Shown in pieces: positions 8,905 to 17,011 of a stretch of DNA of 64,000 nt. Both the position numbers and the translations under genes were made by a program. The stretch spans positions 1-64,000 of the forward strand of contig NZ_BMZB01000003.1 of assembly GCF_014652575.1 (NCBI RefSeq), given 5' to 3'. The notes under the pieces were generated by a model. That model saw only the letters and a program-made list of their open reading frames with translations. It searched no databases and was not told the origin of the DNA. Origin of the DNA: Asticcacaulis endophyticus (GTDB lineage Bacteria; Pseudomonadota; Alphaproteobacteria; Caulobacterales; Caulobacteraceae). Within the stretch, counting starts at the first letter, position 1; every line of letters starts with the position of its first letter.

Positions 8905-8944
8905 ATAAAAAGCCCTCCGTTCACGTTTAAGATGGGAGGGCTTT
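8905..8944 (-). promoter_or_regulatory. kdp leader hairpin covering the first ribosome binding site
   Basis: On the transcribed strand AAAGCCCTCC (8944-8935) can pair perfectly with GGAGGGCTTT (8918-8909) across a 16-nt loop. The 3' arm contains the GGAGG of the micro-ORF and is followed by more T residues and TATATG, so the element looks both like an intrinsic terminator and like a hairpin that hides the ribosome binding site. It could reduce expression of the whole operon unless opened. No known riboswitch class was recognised around it. Confidence 0.55.
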
Positions 8945-8986
8945 AGGCTGATCGGCATATAGGCGGTGTATGATTGCGGAGGTGGG

Positions 8987-9005
8987 CTATATATTTTTTA
9001 TATAG
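8987..9005. promoter_or_regulatory. AT-rich palindrome, candidate KdpE box
   Basis: CTATATA (8987-8993), five T, TATATAG (8999-9005): a perfect 7-bp inverted repeat with a T-rich centre, 83 nt upstream of the first kdp cistron and just after the end of the GH43 gene. KdpE of Escherichia coli binds an AT-rich T-stretch flanked by TATA-like sequence near the kdp promoter, so this is the best candidate site. The match is by general character only. Confidence 0.45.
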
Positions 9006-9010
9006 GGCGC

Positions 9011-10648
9011 CTAACTGTCCTTAGACGCTAAGCCATGGACATACGGACGTTCTTGATAGTCGAAAAACGCGAAATCGGCAGGCAGAACCGTGCCGGACAT
9101 ATCCTGACAGGCCATGCCGACAAATGCGCCAGTGAAATTGGGCAGGCCCGGTGCCGTGGCTTCGTCGGACAAAATACTGGCGTCGAAAAGCTCTTCGATC
9201 CATGTCCAATCGTCGTCGCCCATCAGCTTGAACGCAAAGCGCAGGCGCTCATAATCGACCTCTACCCGTAAGGCGATTGGGCCTGAACCGATCGGTATCG
9301 GTGCGGTGAAGGCATCACCCACAGGCGCATCGGGAAGGGCTGACATGACACGGATATGGCGGCCCACCGTGTCATCGTGCGAGACATGAAGATAGTGGAA
9401 TTTGCTGCTATTGTAATAGCACACCAGCCCGGCGGCCTGTTGATAATGGACCGGTTCAAAGTCCATTTCCGTCTCGGCGGTATAGCAAAAGGCCTGCTGA
9501 CGGCGGGCGACGAGCGATTGCTCATAAAGACTGCCTATGGACTCGCGGCCATAGAGTCTGAGGTGGCCGGGCCGCTCGGTCAGGCTGAACAGGCGCTGGG
9601 GTTCGGGGGTGCGCAGCCACTGAAAATCAATGGGCAGAACGGGCGTATCGAATGTGGTTCTGACAGGGGGCGTGGTGGCGATCAGCAACGGTTCCGGGCT
9701 TTCACATTCCAGCAATGGCAAGCCATCGCCCGCGACCGTCTCCAGCCAGCCGTCCTCGGTCCAGCGCATCGGCTGAATGGCGGTTTCACGCCCCATCACG
9801 CAGCGCCCGCGGTTGGGCAAAGGGCGGCCGCACAGATAGACCATCATTGGCGTGCCATCGCTGGCCTCAACCCAATCGGCGTGACCGGCCCGTTGCAGCG
9901 GGCTGTCGGGACGGCCCCGGCTGGTCAGGATGTGACCGTTCGGGGCCAGTTCGTAAGGGCCCATGAGCGACTGCGATCGCGCCAGAGTGACGGCGTGGTT
10001 CCAGCCGGTGCCGCCTTCGGCCGTCAGCAGATAATACCAGCCGTTGCGCTTATAGATATGGGGGCCTTCGGTGAAGCCAAGCAAGGTGCCTTCGAAAATG
10101 AGGCTTCGCGCCCCGATCAGGGTCTGTTCAGCGAGTGAGTATTCCTGAATGACAATCCCGGCAAAGCGATTGCGTCCGGGGCGGTGGTCCCACAGCATGT
10201 TGGTCAGGTACTTGCGGCCATCGTCATCATGAAACAGTGACGGATCGAAACCGCCGCTATTCAGGAAAACCGGATCAGACCAATCGCCGCCAATCGTGGG
10301 GCAGGTGACCAGATAGTTATGGAAATCGCGCAGTGACGCCCCGCTGGCCCCCCCGACGGTGGTGCGGCCGTAGCGTTTGACATCGGTATAGATCAGGTAA
10401 AACAAACCATCGGCATAGGTCAGACACGGTGCCCAAACGCCGCAGCTATCGGGAGCCCCACGCATATCAAGCTGGCTTATGCGATTAAGCGGCCGCGCGA
10501 TCAGCCGCCAGTTAACCAGATCGCGCGAGTGGTGGATCTGCACGCCCGGATACCATTCAAAGGTCGAGGTGGCGATGTAGTAGTCATCGCCGACCCTGAC
10601 GATGGACGGATCGGGGTTAAAACCGGGCAGGATCGGGTTGCGGATCAT
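9011..10648 (-). CDS. GH43 beta-xylosidase/arabinosidase
   Basis: 545 residues, no signal peptide, so probably cytoplasmic. The N-terminal five-bladed propeller starts NPILPGFNPDPSI with the catalytic base Asp at 13, continues with GGFDPSLFHDDDG (transition-state Asp near 133) and LGFTEGPHIYKR with the acid Glu near 193. A C-terminal beta-sandwich (about 330-535) completes the two-domain architecture of the XynB type in GH43. It should release xylose (or arabinose) from short oligosaccharides. It overlaps the upstream transporter gene by 4 nt (ATGA), so the two are an operon for uptake and cleavage of a xylan-type product. Exact sugar is uncertain because this family is mixed. Confidence 0.88.
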   Translation of the reverse strand: MIRNPILPGFNPDPSIVRVGDDYYIATSTFEWYPGVQIHHSRDLVNWRLIARPLNRISQLDMRGAPDSCGVWAPCLTYADGLFYLIYTDVKRYGRTTVGGASGASLRDFHNYLVTCPTIGGDWSDPVFLNSGGFDPSLFHDDDGRKYLTNMLWDHRPGRNRFAGIVIQEYSLAEQTLIGARSLIFEGTLLGFTEGPHIYKRNGWYYLLTAEGGTGWNHAVTLARSQSLMGPYELAPNGHILTSRGRPDSPLQRAGHADWVEASDGTPMMVYLCGRPLPNRGRCVMGRETAIQPMRWTEDGWLETVAGDGLPLLECESPEPLLIATTPPVRTTFDTPVLPIDFQWLRTPEPQRLFSLTERPGHLRLYGRESIGSLYEQSLVARRQQAFCYTAETEMDFEPVHYQQAAGLVCYYNSSKFHYLHVSHDDTVGRHIRVMSALPDAPVGDAFTAPIPIGSGPIALRVEVDYERLRFAFKLMGDDDWTWIEELFDASILSDEATAPGLPNFTGAFVGMACQDMSGTVLPADFAFFDYQERPYVHGLASKDS

Positions 10649-11913
10649 GGCTTGACCTCCGCTTCAGGTGCAGGCGCTTTGACCAGAGTCCACAAAACGG
10701 CAGCGGCGATCAGATCAAGCACGCCCAACACAATAAAGAACGGCTCATATCCGACGGTGGTGACCAGCGCCCCGATGGCCAGTGAAAACAGCAGAACCCC
10801 CAGATTGGCAAAGGTGCCCGCCATGCCGGTGACCGTGCCGACTTCGTGTTTGCGAAAAAGGTCGGTCGACATGGTGATTACGGTCACCGACAGGGTTTGG
10901 TGCGCGAAGGCCCCCAGACACAAGAGCCCGATGGCGACATAGGGACTATCGACCATGCCGACAAATATCATGCCGGTCATCAGGATGGCCCCCAGCGTGA
11001 AGGTCCAGCGGCGGGCATTGATCAGGGAAACACCGCGCTTTTGCAGCCAGAGAACGACCGCAGGCCCGAACAGGCAGCCAATGTCGGCGGCGACAAACGG
11101 CAGCCACGCAAATAGCGCGATCTGGGTCAGGTCGAACCCGCGCGAGGTGGCCAGGTATAACGGCATCCAGAAGGTCAGCGTGCCCCAGGTCGGGTCGGCC
11201 AGAAAGCGTGGCAGGGCAATGCCCCAGAAGTTGCGCTGACGCAGGATTTTCATGGGCGATGGCTTTTCAGCGCTGCCTGCCAGAAAGCTTTCCTGGCCTT
11301 CCTTGATGTAGGTTTTTTCCGTCTCAGACAGGGCCTTGTGCTTTTCCGGGGATTGATAGCAGAAGATCCACAAAACCACCCAGATTAGCGCGAACACGCC
11401 GGTGATCACAAAAGCCATGCGCCAGTTGTAATAAAGGATGGCCCACACGACCAAGGGCGGCGCCAGCATCGATCCGAATGACGCGCCGATGTTGTAAATA
11501 CCACCCGCCAGTCCGCGTTCCTTGGCCGGAAACCATTCAGCGACGACCTTAAGGCCACCGGGATGGGCGATGCCTTCGGCGAAACCCAACAACCCGCGCA
11601 GGGCCGCCAGACCCTGCCAGCTATTGGCCAGACCGTGGGCCATGGTGATTAGACCCCAGGCGGTGGCGAAGATGGCAAAGCCCCATTTCAGCTTGATGAT
11701 ATCCAGAAAATAACCCGCGATGGGCTGCATCATGATGCCAAGCTGAAACAGGCCGGTGATATAGCTATATTGCTGTGTCGTGAGGTTAAGCTCGGTCGTA
11801 AGCGTCGGGGCCGCGACGCTTAAGGTGCTGCGCGTCAGGTAATTGATAATCGTGCCGAGCATCACCAGCCCGATGATCCACCAGCGCAAGGCCCGTATAG
11901 GTTTTGCGAACAT
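10645..11913 (-). CDS. MFS transporter, anion:cation symporter (ExuT-like) family
   Basis: 422 residues with 12 predicted membrane helices. The start RWWIIGLVMLGTIINYLTRSTLSVAAPTL, the RGLLGFAEGIAHPGG motif and EWFPAKERGLAGGIYNIGASFGSMLAPPLV are typical of the ACS family that carries hexuronates, galactonate and related sugar acids. Paired with a xylosidase it may import an acidic xylo-oligosaccharide or uronate, or a neutral one; the substrate cannot be read from sequence. It is the first gene of the two-gene operon and has a LacI-type operator about 52 nt upstream. Confidence 0.87.
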   Translation of the reverse strand: MFAKPIRALRWWIIGLVMLGTIINYLTRSTLSVAAPTLTTELNLTTQQYSYITGLFQLGIMMQPIAGYFLDIIKLKWGFAIFATAWGLITMAHGLANSWQGLAALRGLLGFAEGIAHPGGLKVVAEWFPAKERGLAGGIYNIGASFGSMLAPPLVVWAILYYNWRMAFVITGVFALIWVVLWIFCYQSPEKHKALSETEKTYIKEGQESFLAGSAEKPSPMKILRQRNFWGIALPRFLADPTWGTLTFWMPLYLATSRGFDLTQIALFAWLPFVAADIGCLFGPAVVLWLQKRGVSLINARRWTFTLGAILMTGMIFVGMVDSPYVAIGLLCLGAFAHQTLSVTVITMSTDLFRKHEVGTVTGMAGTFANLGVLLFSLAIGALVTTVGYEPFFIVLGVLDLIAAAVLWTLVKAPAPEAEVKP

Positions 11914-11964
11914 AAGCCAACCTCTCCCTGTTTTATATTTTTGAGGAGGGTGGCATGTTCTGAT

Positions 11965-11978
11965 TGATAGCGCTACCA
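11965..11978. promoter_or_regulatory. LacI-family operator upstream of the transporter-xylosidase operon
   Basis: TGATAGCGCTACCA is an even palindrome around TAGCGCTA with one mismatch in the 7-bp arms (TGATAGC/GCTACCA). LacI-type regulators recognise such CG-centred 14-mers, and the xylose operator of Caulobacter is of similar form. The site lies in the 148-nt gap between the divergent transporter gene and the DUF1800 gene, so it most likely controls the former. The regulator gene is not in the window. Confidence 0.6.
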
Positions 11979-12061
11979 GAAATTTCCGTTCAGATTTCGG
12001 GCGGAATTTCGCCCGATTTGTATGATCACGTCATCTGGCAATATATCCAAAAGGATAGGTC

Positions 12062-13471
12062 ATGGCTGTCGCGTCACCATTCGTTTTAGCGGTTAACCGC
12101 TTTGGACTTGGGGCTTCTGTAAGCTCTGGTGCTCTGGCCGGTGATGCGCGGGCCGCGCTTAAGGCGGAGATGACGCCGCCTGATCCATTGGCCGATTTGC
12201 CCCCGACGCCCGTACTGATGCAGCAGTTAGAGGTTTATCAGGCGGCCCGGCGCGATAATCGCAAAGCCGCGGCGGCCATGCCCGAAATGGCAGAGGATAT
12301 GGCTCCTGAAAAACCAGAGATGATGGCGGAGGGCAAAGGCAAAAAGCAGGCCCGTCAGATGGACGATGCACCTGATAATCCCCGTCGTCGGGTTTTCATT
12401 GATGAGCTGTCCGCCCGCTATGACGGCAGCCTGCGGACACCGGTGATCGGGTTTAATGAGCGGCTGGTGATGTTCTGGGCCAATCATTTTGCGGTTGCCG
12501 TCAACCGGTCTTTGCCGGTAGGCGTGCTGGCCGGGGCCTATGAGCGCGAGGCGATCCGGCCCCACATATTCGGATCGTTTACCGACCTTTTGATATCGGT
12601 TGAGCGCCATCCTGCCATGCTTATGTATCTGGATAATCACCAATCGATCGGCCCCAATTCACGCGCCAACCGCAAAGGGCAGCGGGGCCTGAATGAAAAT
12701 CTGGCCCGCGAAATCCTTGAGTTACATACGTTGGGGGTGAACGGCGGCTACGCTCAGGCCGATGTCACCAGCTTTGCCAAGGTTATCACCGGCTGGGGCC
12801 TTGACCGCAAGGCCGGTGATTTCGGCTTCAATGCCAATCAGCACGAACCGGGGCCGCAGACGGTGATGGGAAAGGCCTATGCCCAGGGCGGGCAGGATCA
12901 GGGCCTGGCGGTGCTGAAGGATCTGGCCCGTCATCCGGCGACCGCAAAACACATTGCGTTTAAACTGGCCCGTCATTTCGTGGCTGATGTGCCGCCGCCG
13001 TCGCTAGTCGAGAAACTGAGCCAGAGCTTTACCCGCAGCGATGGTGATCTGAAAGCGGTCTATGAGGCCCTGATTGACGCGCCCGAAAGCTGGAACCCGC
13101 AACCTGCCAAAATCCGCTCCCCGCAGGAGCATCTGATTGCCATGATCCGCGCCAGTGACGCCAAAATGAAACCGGCTTTGGTCGCGACCACGCTTAAGGC
13201 TATGGGCCAGCCGCTGTGGGAACCACCGGGACCGAACGGTTTTGCGGATACCGCGGATGTCTGGGCGTCACCCGAAGGTTTGAGCACGCGTCTTGAGGTC
13301 GCCAACAGTTTATCGATACGGGCAGCGGAGCGGCTGGATGCCCGCGAACTGGGCGACAGCCTGTTTGGCCCGTCATTGAGTGAGACGACCCGCACCGCCA
13401 TTGCCCGTGCCGAGAGCCGGTCACAAGGTCTGGCCATATTATTCATGTCCCCCGAATTTATGAGGCGCTGA
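12062..13471 (+). CDS. DUF1800 family protein
   Basis: 469 residues. Family-typical strings: VNRFGLGA near the N-terminus, RLVMFWANHFAV, NENLAREILELHTLGVNGGYAQADV and GWGLDR, then HIAFKLARHFVADVPPP. A charged, Met/Ala/Lys-rich insert at about 60-110 is low complexity. No clear signal peptide. The function of DUF1800 proteins is unknown, but they nearly always travel with DUF1501 proteins, as here with 2 nt between the genes. AAAAGGATAGG lies just before the ATG. Sometimes annotated as a secreted or cell-surface assembly factor; nothing in this sequence settles it. Confidence 0.85.
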   Translation: MAVASPFVLAVNRFGLGASVSSGALAGDARAALKAEMTPPDPLADLPPTPVLMQQLEVYQAARRDNRKAAAAMPEMAEDMAPEKPEMMAEGKGKKQARQMDDAPDNPRRRVFIDELSARYDGSLRTPVIGFNERLVMFWANHFAVAVNRSLPVGVLAGAYEREAIRPHIFGSFTDLLISVERHPAMLMYLDNHQSIGPNSRANRKGQRGLNENLAREILELHTLGVNGGYAQADVTSFAKVITGWGLDRKAGDFGFNANQHEPGPQTVMGKAYAQGGQDQGLAVLKDLARHPATAKHIAFKLARHFVADVPPPSLVEKLSQSFTRSDGDLKAVYEALIDAPESWNPQPAKIRSPQEHLIAMIRASDAKMKPALVATTLKAMGQPLWEPPGPNGFADTADVWASPEGLSTRLEVANSLSIRAAERLDARELGDSLFGPSLSETTRTAIARAESRSQGLAILFMSPEFMRR

Positions 13472-13473
13472 TC

Positions 13474-14655
13474 ATGACTCTGCACAGACGTAATTTACTG
13501 GGCCTGATGGGAGCGAGCGCCGCCTTTGGCGGATTTGGCATGGCCCATGCGGCCACAGGCCGCGATCCGCGTTTTGTCACCATTATCCTGCGCGGGGCGC
13601 TGGATGGTTTAAGCGCCGTGCCGCCGGTCGGCGATCCGGATTTTGAGCGGGTACGTGGGGAACTGGCGTCGATTAAAACCGATGCTCTACCGCTTACTGA
13701 TTTGTTTGCGATTAATCCGGCCATGCCGCAGTTCGCACGACTTTATAAGGCGGGGCAGGGGGCGGTGGTCCATGCAGTGGCCTCATCCTATCGTGAACGC
13801 TCGCACTTCGACGGGCAGGACATCTTAGAAAGTGGTCAGGAAAAGACCGGCTTTACCCGCTCCGGCTGGATGAACCGGCTGTTGACCGTCATGCCCAAGG
13901 GACAGGGTGCGCCGATCCGTGGCTTGGGCGTGGGGGCCACCACGCCTCTGGTCATGCGCGGGGAAGCCGAAGTGCTGGGCTGGGCGCCGTCTAGCCTGTC
14001 GCCGGTAGATCCGGATTTGCCAGCGCGGTTGATGGCGCTTTATGAACAGTCCGATCCGCTGTTGTATAAGGTGCTGACCGAAGGGGTTGAGACCGGTAAG
14101 ATCGCTGCCAATATGACCCAAACCAATGCGCGCGGCGGCTCGGCTGATCCGGCCATGATGGTGCAGATGGCGCAGGGGGCTGCCAATCTGATGGTTCAGC
14201 CCGAAGGGCCGCGTCTGGCGGCGCTGGCCTTTGATGGCTGGGATACCCATGCGCAGGAAACCGCCCGTTTGACGAAGTTATTGGGCGGACTTGATCAGGC
14301 GATTGCGGCCTTTGAGACGACTTTGGGGCCTGCGTGGCAGGATACGACCATACTGGTGGTTACGGAGTTTGGCCGGACCGTCAATCCCAACGGCACCAAG
14401 GGGACTGACCATGGCACCGGCACAGTGGCGTTTCTGGCAGGTGGTGCTGTTAAGGGCGGTCGGATCATAGGTGACTGGCCGGGTCTGAAAGACGGTCAGT
14501 TATATGAAAACCGCGATCTGATGCCCACAACCGATCTGCGGGCGGTCATTAAGGGCATTGCGGCGGATCAGTTCGGGGTATCGGCTTCGTCTTTGTCAGC
14601 TACGGTGTTTCCGGGGTCTGAGCGGGTAGCGCCGATCAAGGGGCTGATCGCCTAA
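13474..14655 (+). CDS. DUF1501 family protein with Tat-like signal
   Basis: 393 residues. The N-terminus LHRRNLLGLMGASAAFGGFG with cleavage near AHA is a twin-arginine-type signal, so the protein is probably folded before export to the periplasm. The body belongs to the DUF1501 (sulfatase-like/alkaline-phosphatase-superfamily-related) family: RGALDGLSAVPPVGDP, SYRERSHFDGQD, FDGWDTHAQE, TEFGRTVNPNGTKGTDHGTG. The His/Asp rich strings suggest metal binding. It pairs with the DUF1800 gene. The 3' end overlaps the converging GH130 gene by 4 nt. Biochemical role unknown. Confidence 0.85.
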   Translation: MTLHRRNLLGLMGASAAFGGFGMAHAATGRDPRFVTIILRGALDGLSAVPPVGDPDFERVRGELASIKTDALPLTDLFAINPAMPQFARLYKAGQGAVVHAVASSYRERSHFDGQDILESGQEKTGFTRSGWMNRLLTVMPKGQGAPIRGLGVGATTPLVMRGEAEVLGWAPSSLSPVDPDLPARLMALYEQSDPLLYKVLTEGVETGKIAANMTQTNARGGSADPAMMVQMAQGAANLMVQPEGPRLAALAFDGWDTHAQETARLTKLLGGLDQAIAAFETTLGPAWQDTTILVVTEFGRTVNPNGTKGTDHGTGTVAFLAGGAVKGGRIIGDWPGLKDGQLYENRDLMPTTDLRAVIKGIAADQFGVSASSLSATVFPGSERVAPIKGLIA

Positions 14656-15782
14656 ATCCGGAATACCGATTTGGGGATATGAGTGATGCGGCAGGCCAGA
14701 TCGGCTTCGCCGGACGCGACAATATAGTGGTCGCCGCCATCAACTATGCCGGTCGTGAAGACGACATCATCAAGGTACATCTTGTCCTTTAGCGGCTCAG
14801 TCAGGCGGGGGCTGGCCTCAAGCAGCGGATGGAGTGCGGTATGGGTCACGCGGCTGGGGTCGTCCTTATCCAGTAATGACCAGTAGGTACGGTAGATGCC
14901 GACGACTGCCTTCGGCTCAACCCCATGCCACAGGCTCAGCCAGCCATCGGGCGTCAGGATCGGTGGTGTGCCGCCGCCCATGCGGGCCGTGGCTGCCGTG
15001 CCCTTCTTTGGGCGCAGGCCGGGGTGCGTGCAGGGCTTCCAGTAGAGCGCATCTTTCGAGGTCGCCAGATTAATCGATGGCCCGGCATGCCATGGACTGT
15101 CCGGCGGATATGCGAAATAGACATCCCCCAAAGGCCTTGTCTGCGCCCAGTATTCATCCTTGATCAGGCCTTCAAAGATCAGCATGTCCTTGTTCTGGTG
15201 GTCCAGAACCATGTCGGCAAAGCGCCAGTCCAGACCGTTTTGAGATCTGTAAAGCACGGTCGCGTGACGCTCTGGGCTGACCGAGCAGGTGGTCATCAGC
15301 CACTCACCATTCACCTGGCTAATGCGCGGGTCTTCGATGCCATAGCACTGAAAGCTGGCGGTGGGCGTGATCGCCTTATCGTAGTGGATGTTGATAATCT
15401 CCAGTCCGTCAGGACTCAACTCCACTGGCAAAAGCCACGATAGGGAGGTCAGGGCTATGACCTTCCATGAGGCGTCAGTAACCTTAAAGACGCGTGGGTC
15501 GGTGGTATCGACCCTATCCAGCGGCCACGGATCAAGAACGTAGCCGGATTGGGCGTCCCATCTGATGGCGTGGATGTGGCCATTCGCAATTGGCGTTTTC
15601 AGGGCCTCAGCGACACGCACCATCATCAGCAGATTGCCGCTTTCCAACCGCGTCAGGCCGGGGTTGAAAGCCCCCAGCACAAAGGTTTCCGCCCCAAGCC
15701 CTACCCTAAGCCCCGCCACAGGCGATCGCGACAGATCTATATCGTCGGGCGTCAGGATCAGGCGGTCGGTGGCGTAGGTCAT
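14652..15782 (-). CDS. GH130-type mannoside phosphorylase/mannosidase
   Basis: 376 residues with a five-bladed propeller pattern: GAFNPGLTRLESGNLLMMVRV, YGIEDPRISQVNGEWLMTTCS (Asp/Glu pair near the active site), FEGLI, GGGTPPILTPDGWLSLWHGV and LDDVVFTTGIVD. These are the hallmarks of family GH130, which cleaves beta-mannosides, most members by phosphorolysis. No signal peptide, so cytoplasmic. It stands alone between two opposite-strand genes; no phosphate-binding residues were checked, so hydrolase versus phosphorylase is open. Confidence 0.78.
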   Translation of the reverse strand: MTYATDRLILTPDDIDLSRSPVAGLRVGLGAETFVLGAFNPGLTRLESGNLLMMVRVAEALKTPIANGHIHAIRWDAQSGYVLDPWPLDRVDTTDPRVFKVTDASWKVIALTSLSWLLPVELSPDGLEIINIHYDKAITPTASFQCYGIEDPRISQVNGEWLMTTCSVSPERHATVLYRSQNGLDWRFADMVLDHQNKDMLIFEGLIKDEYWAQTRPLGDVYFAYPPDSPWHAGPSINLATSKDALYWKPCTHPGLRPKKGTAATARMGGGTPPILTPDGWLSLWHGVEPKAVVGIYRTYWSLLDKDDPSRVTHTALHPLLEASPRLTEPLKDKMYLDDVVFTTGIVDGGDHYIVASGEADLACRITHIPKSVFRI

Positions 15783-15803
15783 GCTTTGTGGCTATAGGTG
15801 CGT

Positions 15804-16055
15804 TTAATGCGTAGGCTCAGTGACGCTCAGCGGTTTCATGACTCGGCGCCGTCCGGCTGAGGGGCGGTTATAGGCCTCAATTTCCTGACGCAGATAGGTT
15901 TCAAGCTCCGCATCGTTCTGGCTGGCGGCCTGAATGACATAGATGATCTTTTCGCGGGTATCACTGTGGGGGCGTTTGCCCGTCGAAAAGGCGTGCAGTA
16001 CCGCGTCAAGATACTGATTGAGCAGGCGATGATCGGGGACTATCGCGGTGGTCAT
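15804..16055 (-). CDS. Hypothetical 83-residue protein
   Basis: Short soluble, mostly helical protein, acidic in the middle and basic near the end (RRRVMKPL). A strong AAGGAGGAG ribosome binding site precedes the ATG, which is the main reason to accept it. It lies 21 nt upstream of the GH130 gene on the same strand and may be cotranscribed. No family recognised. Confidence 0.6.
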   Translation of the reverse strand: MTTAIVPDHRLLNQYLDAVLHAFSTGKRPHSDTREKIIYVIQAASQNDAELETYLRQEIEAYNRPSAGRRRVMKPLSVTEPTH

Positions 16056-16144
16056 GGTCTCCTCCTTATGATTGTGGGGTCACTTACTGTCCGGCAAAGG
16101 ACATAAGAGAGCAATTGGCAAGTTAACCATTGAGCGCATTTCGC

Positions 16145-16164
16145 TCATAAGGCGAGCCTTATGA
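16145..16164. promoter_or_regulatory. Perfect 9-bp inverted repeat, operator-like
   Basis: TCATAAGGC (16145-16153) and GCCTTATGA (16156-16164) are perfect inverted copies separated by GA. The element is in the 207-nt gap between two divergent small genes, which is a usual position for a dimeric repressor site. The binding protein is unknown. Confidence 0.45.
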
Positions 16165-16262
16165 ATGTCTGCTCGCGGTAAGTTTACCGGGGGTGAATGG
16201 AAAATTCGCGCGTCAGGGGATATGTTTCGGTGAGAACTGACCGGGACATCGGGAGACAGTGC

Positions 16263-16442
16263 ATGGTTGAGATGTATGGCCTATATCGCGGGTGTGGCCT
16301 TAACCGCGAAGAACTGGTGGTTTACGGCAATGGCGAAGTGGATTTTGTTACCACGCGAAAATCCTACGAAGCGGCAGGGTTCACCCCGCGCTATGAAGAC
16401 CTGCCGTGGAAAGAGTCGCTTGAGGAGCTGATGCCGGGTTGA
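16263..16442 (+). CDS. Hypothetical small protein (59 residues)
   Basis: Frame open from 16197, but the ATG at 16263 has a GGGAG site 7 nt upstream and is preferred. The product starts MVEMYGLYRGCGL and has an acidic C-terminus (SLEELMPG). It lies 53 nt before the ArsC-family gene. Coding is plausible from the ribosome site and lack of a competing frame, but no family was recognised. Confidence 0.4.
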   Translation: MVEMYGLYRGCGLNREELVVYGNGEVDFVTTRKSYEAAGFTPRYEDLPWKESLEELMPG

Positions 16443-16495
16443 AACCCTGTCCGCAGGACGGCTATGAGCAGATATACATTGCTCAGGAGTGACTC

Positions 16496-16843
16496 GTGGC
16501 CGTGAAAATCTATGGCATCAAGAATTGCGACACTATGGTCAAGGCCCGCCGCTGGCTGGAGGCGCACGGCATTGAGGCTGTGTTCCATGACTATAAGGCA
16601 TTGGGCATTGAAGCCGCGGTGCTTAAGGGCTGGGCGGATCGCATCGGCTGGCAAAAGTTGATCAATACCTCCGGTCAGACATTTCGGAAATTGCCAGAAG
16701 AAGAACGCGCCGATCTGGATGAGGCCAAGGCGTTGCGGCTGATGCAGGCGCAGCCGTCGATGATCCGGCGGCCTATACTGGACACGGGTGACGAACTCAT
16801 CGCAGGTTTCAAGCCGGAAATATATGAGAGGCTGTTTACATAA
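16496..16843 (+). CDS. ArsC/Spx-family reductase-like protein (YffB type)
   Basis: 115 residues with the thioredoxin-like ArsC fold: VKIYGIKNCDTMVKARRWLE with a single N-terminal redox Cys, FHDYK, then the typical SMIRRPILD and GFKPEIYERLF at the end. This matches the YffB-like subgroup, a glutathione-linked reductase of unclear substrate, rather than true arsenate reductases. It starts at GTG with AGGAG 7 nt upstream. A strong terminator follows 5 nt after the stop, so it is a single-gene unit or the end of one. Confidence 0.85.
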   Translation: MAVKIYGIKNCDTMVKARRWLEAHGIEAVFHDYKALGIEAAVLKGWADRIGWQKLINTSGQTFRKLPEEERADLDEAKALRLMQAQPSMIRRPILDTGDELIAGFKPEIYERLFT

Positions 16844-16847
16844 CCTG

Positions 16848-16876
16848 AAAGCCCGCCACACCGGCGGGCTTTTTTC
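16848..16876 (+). terminator. Intrinsic terminator after the ArsC-family gene
   Basis: Ten-base-pair stem AAAGCCCGCC (16848-16857) with GGCGGGCTTT (16863-16872), loop ACACC, followed by further T residues. Confidence 0.9.
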
Positions 16877-16920
16877 TGTTCTGATGTGAACATTACAAAT
16901 GTGTTATGTATCGATAGGTA

Positions 16921-16949
16921 TCTTGTAATGAATGGTAGCTTGCTATAAA
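16921..16949 (+). promoter_or_regulatory. Possible promoter of the padR operon
   Basis: TATAAA at 16944-16949 with TCTTGT at 16921-16926 seventeen bases upstream. The imperfect palindrome CGATAGGTATC just ahead (around 16912-16922) may be an autoregulatory PadR site. Weak evidence, placed by position only. Confidence 0.3.
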
Positions 16950-17011
16950 TAGGTAGTCAGGCGGTGAGATTGATCACCGCAGCCCGAACGCTTCGGCGGA
17001 AGGATGGGAAA

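Noticed and set aside
8905-9010. c-di-AMP (ydaO-type) riboswitch in the kdp leader
   Set aside because: The gap is too short and lacks the conserved core; only a simple hairpin and an AT palindrome are seen.
12159-12643. Antisense open frames in the DUF1800 gene and similar long shadows in many GC-rich genes
   Set aside because: They follow the codon bias of the gene on the other strand, lack ribosome sites and would lie fully inside a clear family member.
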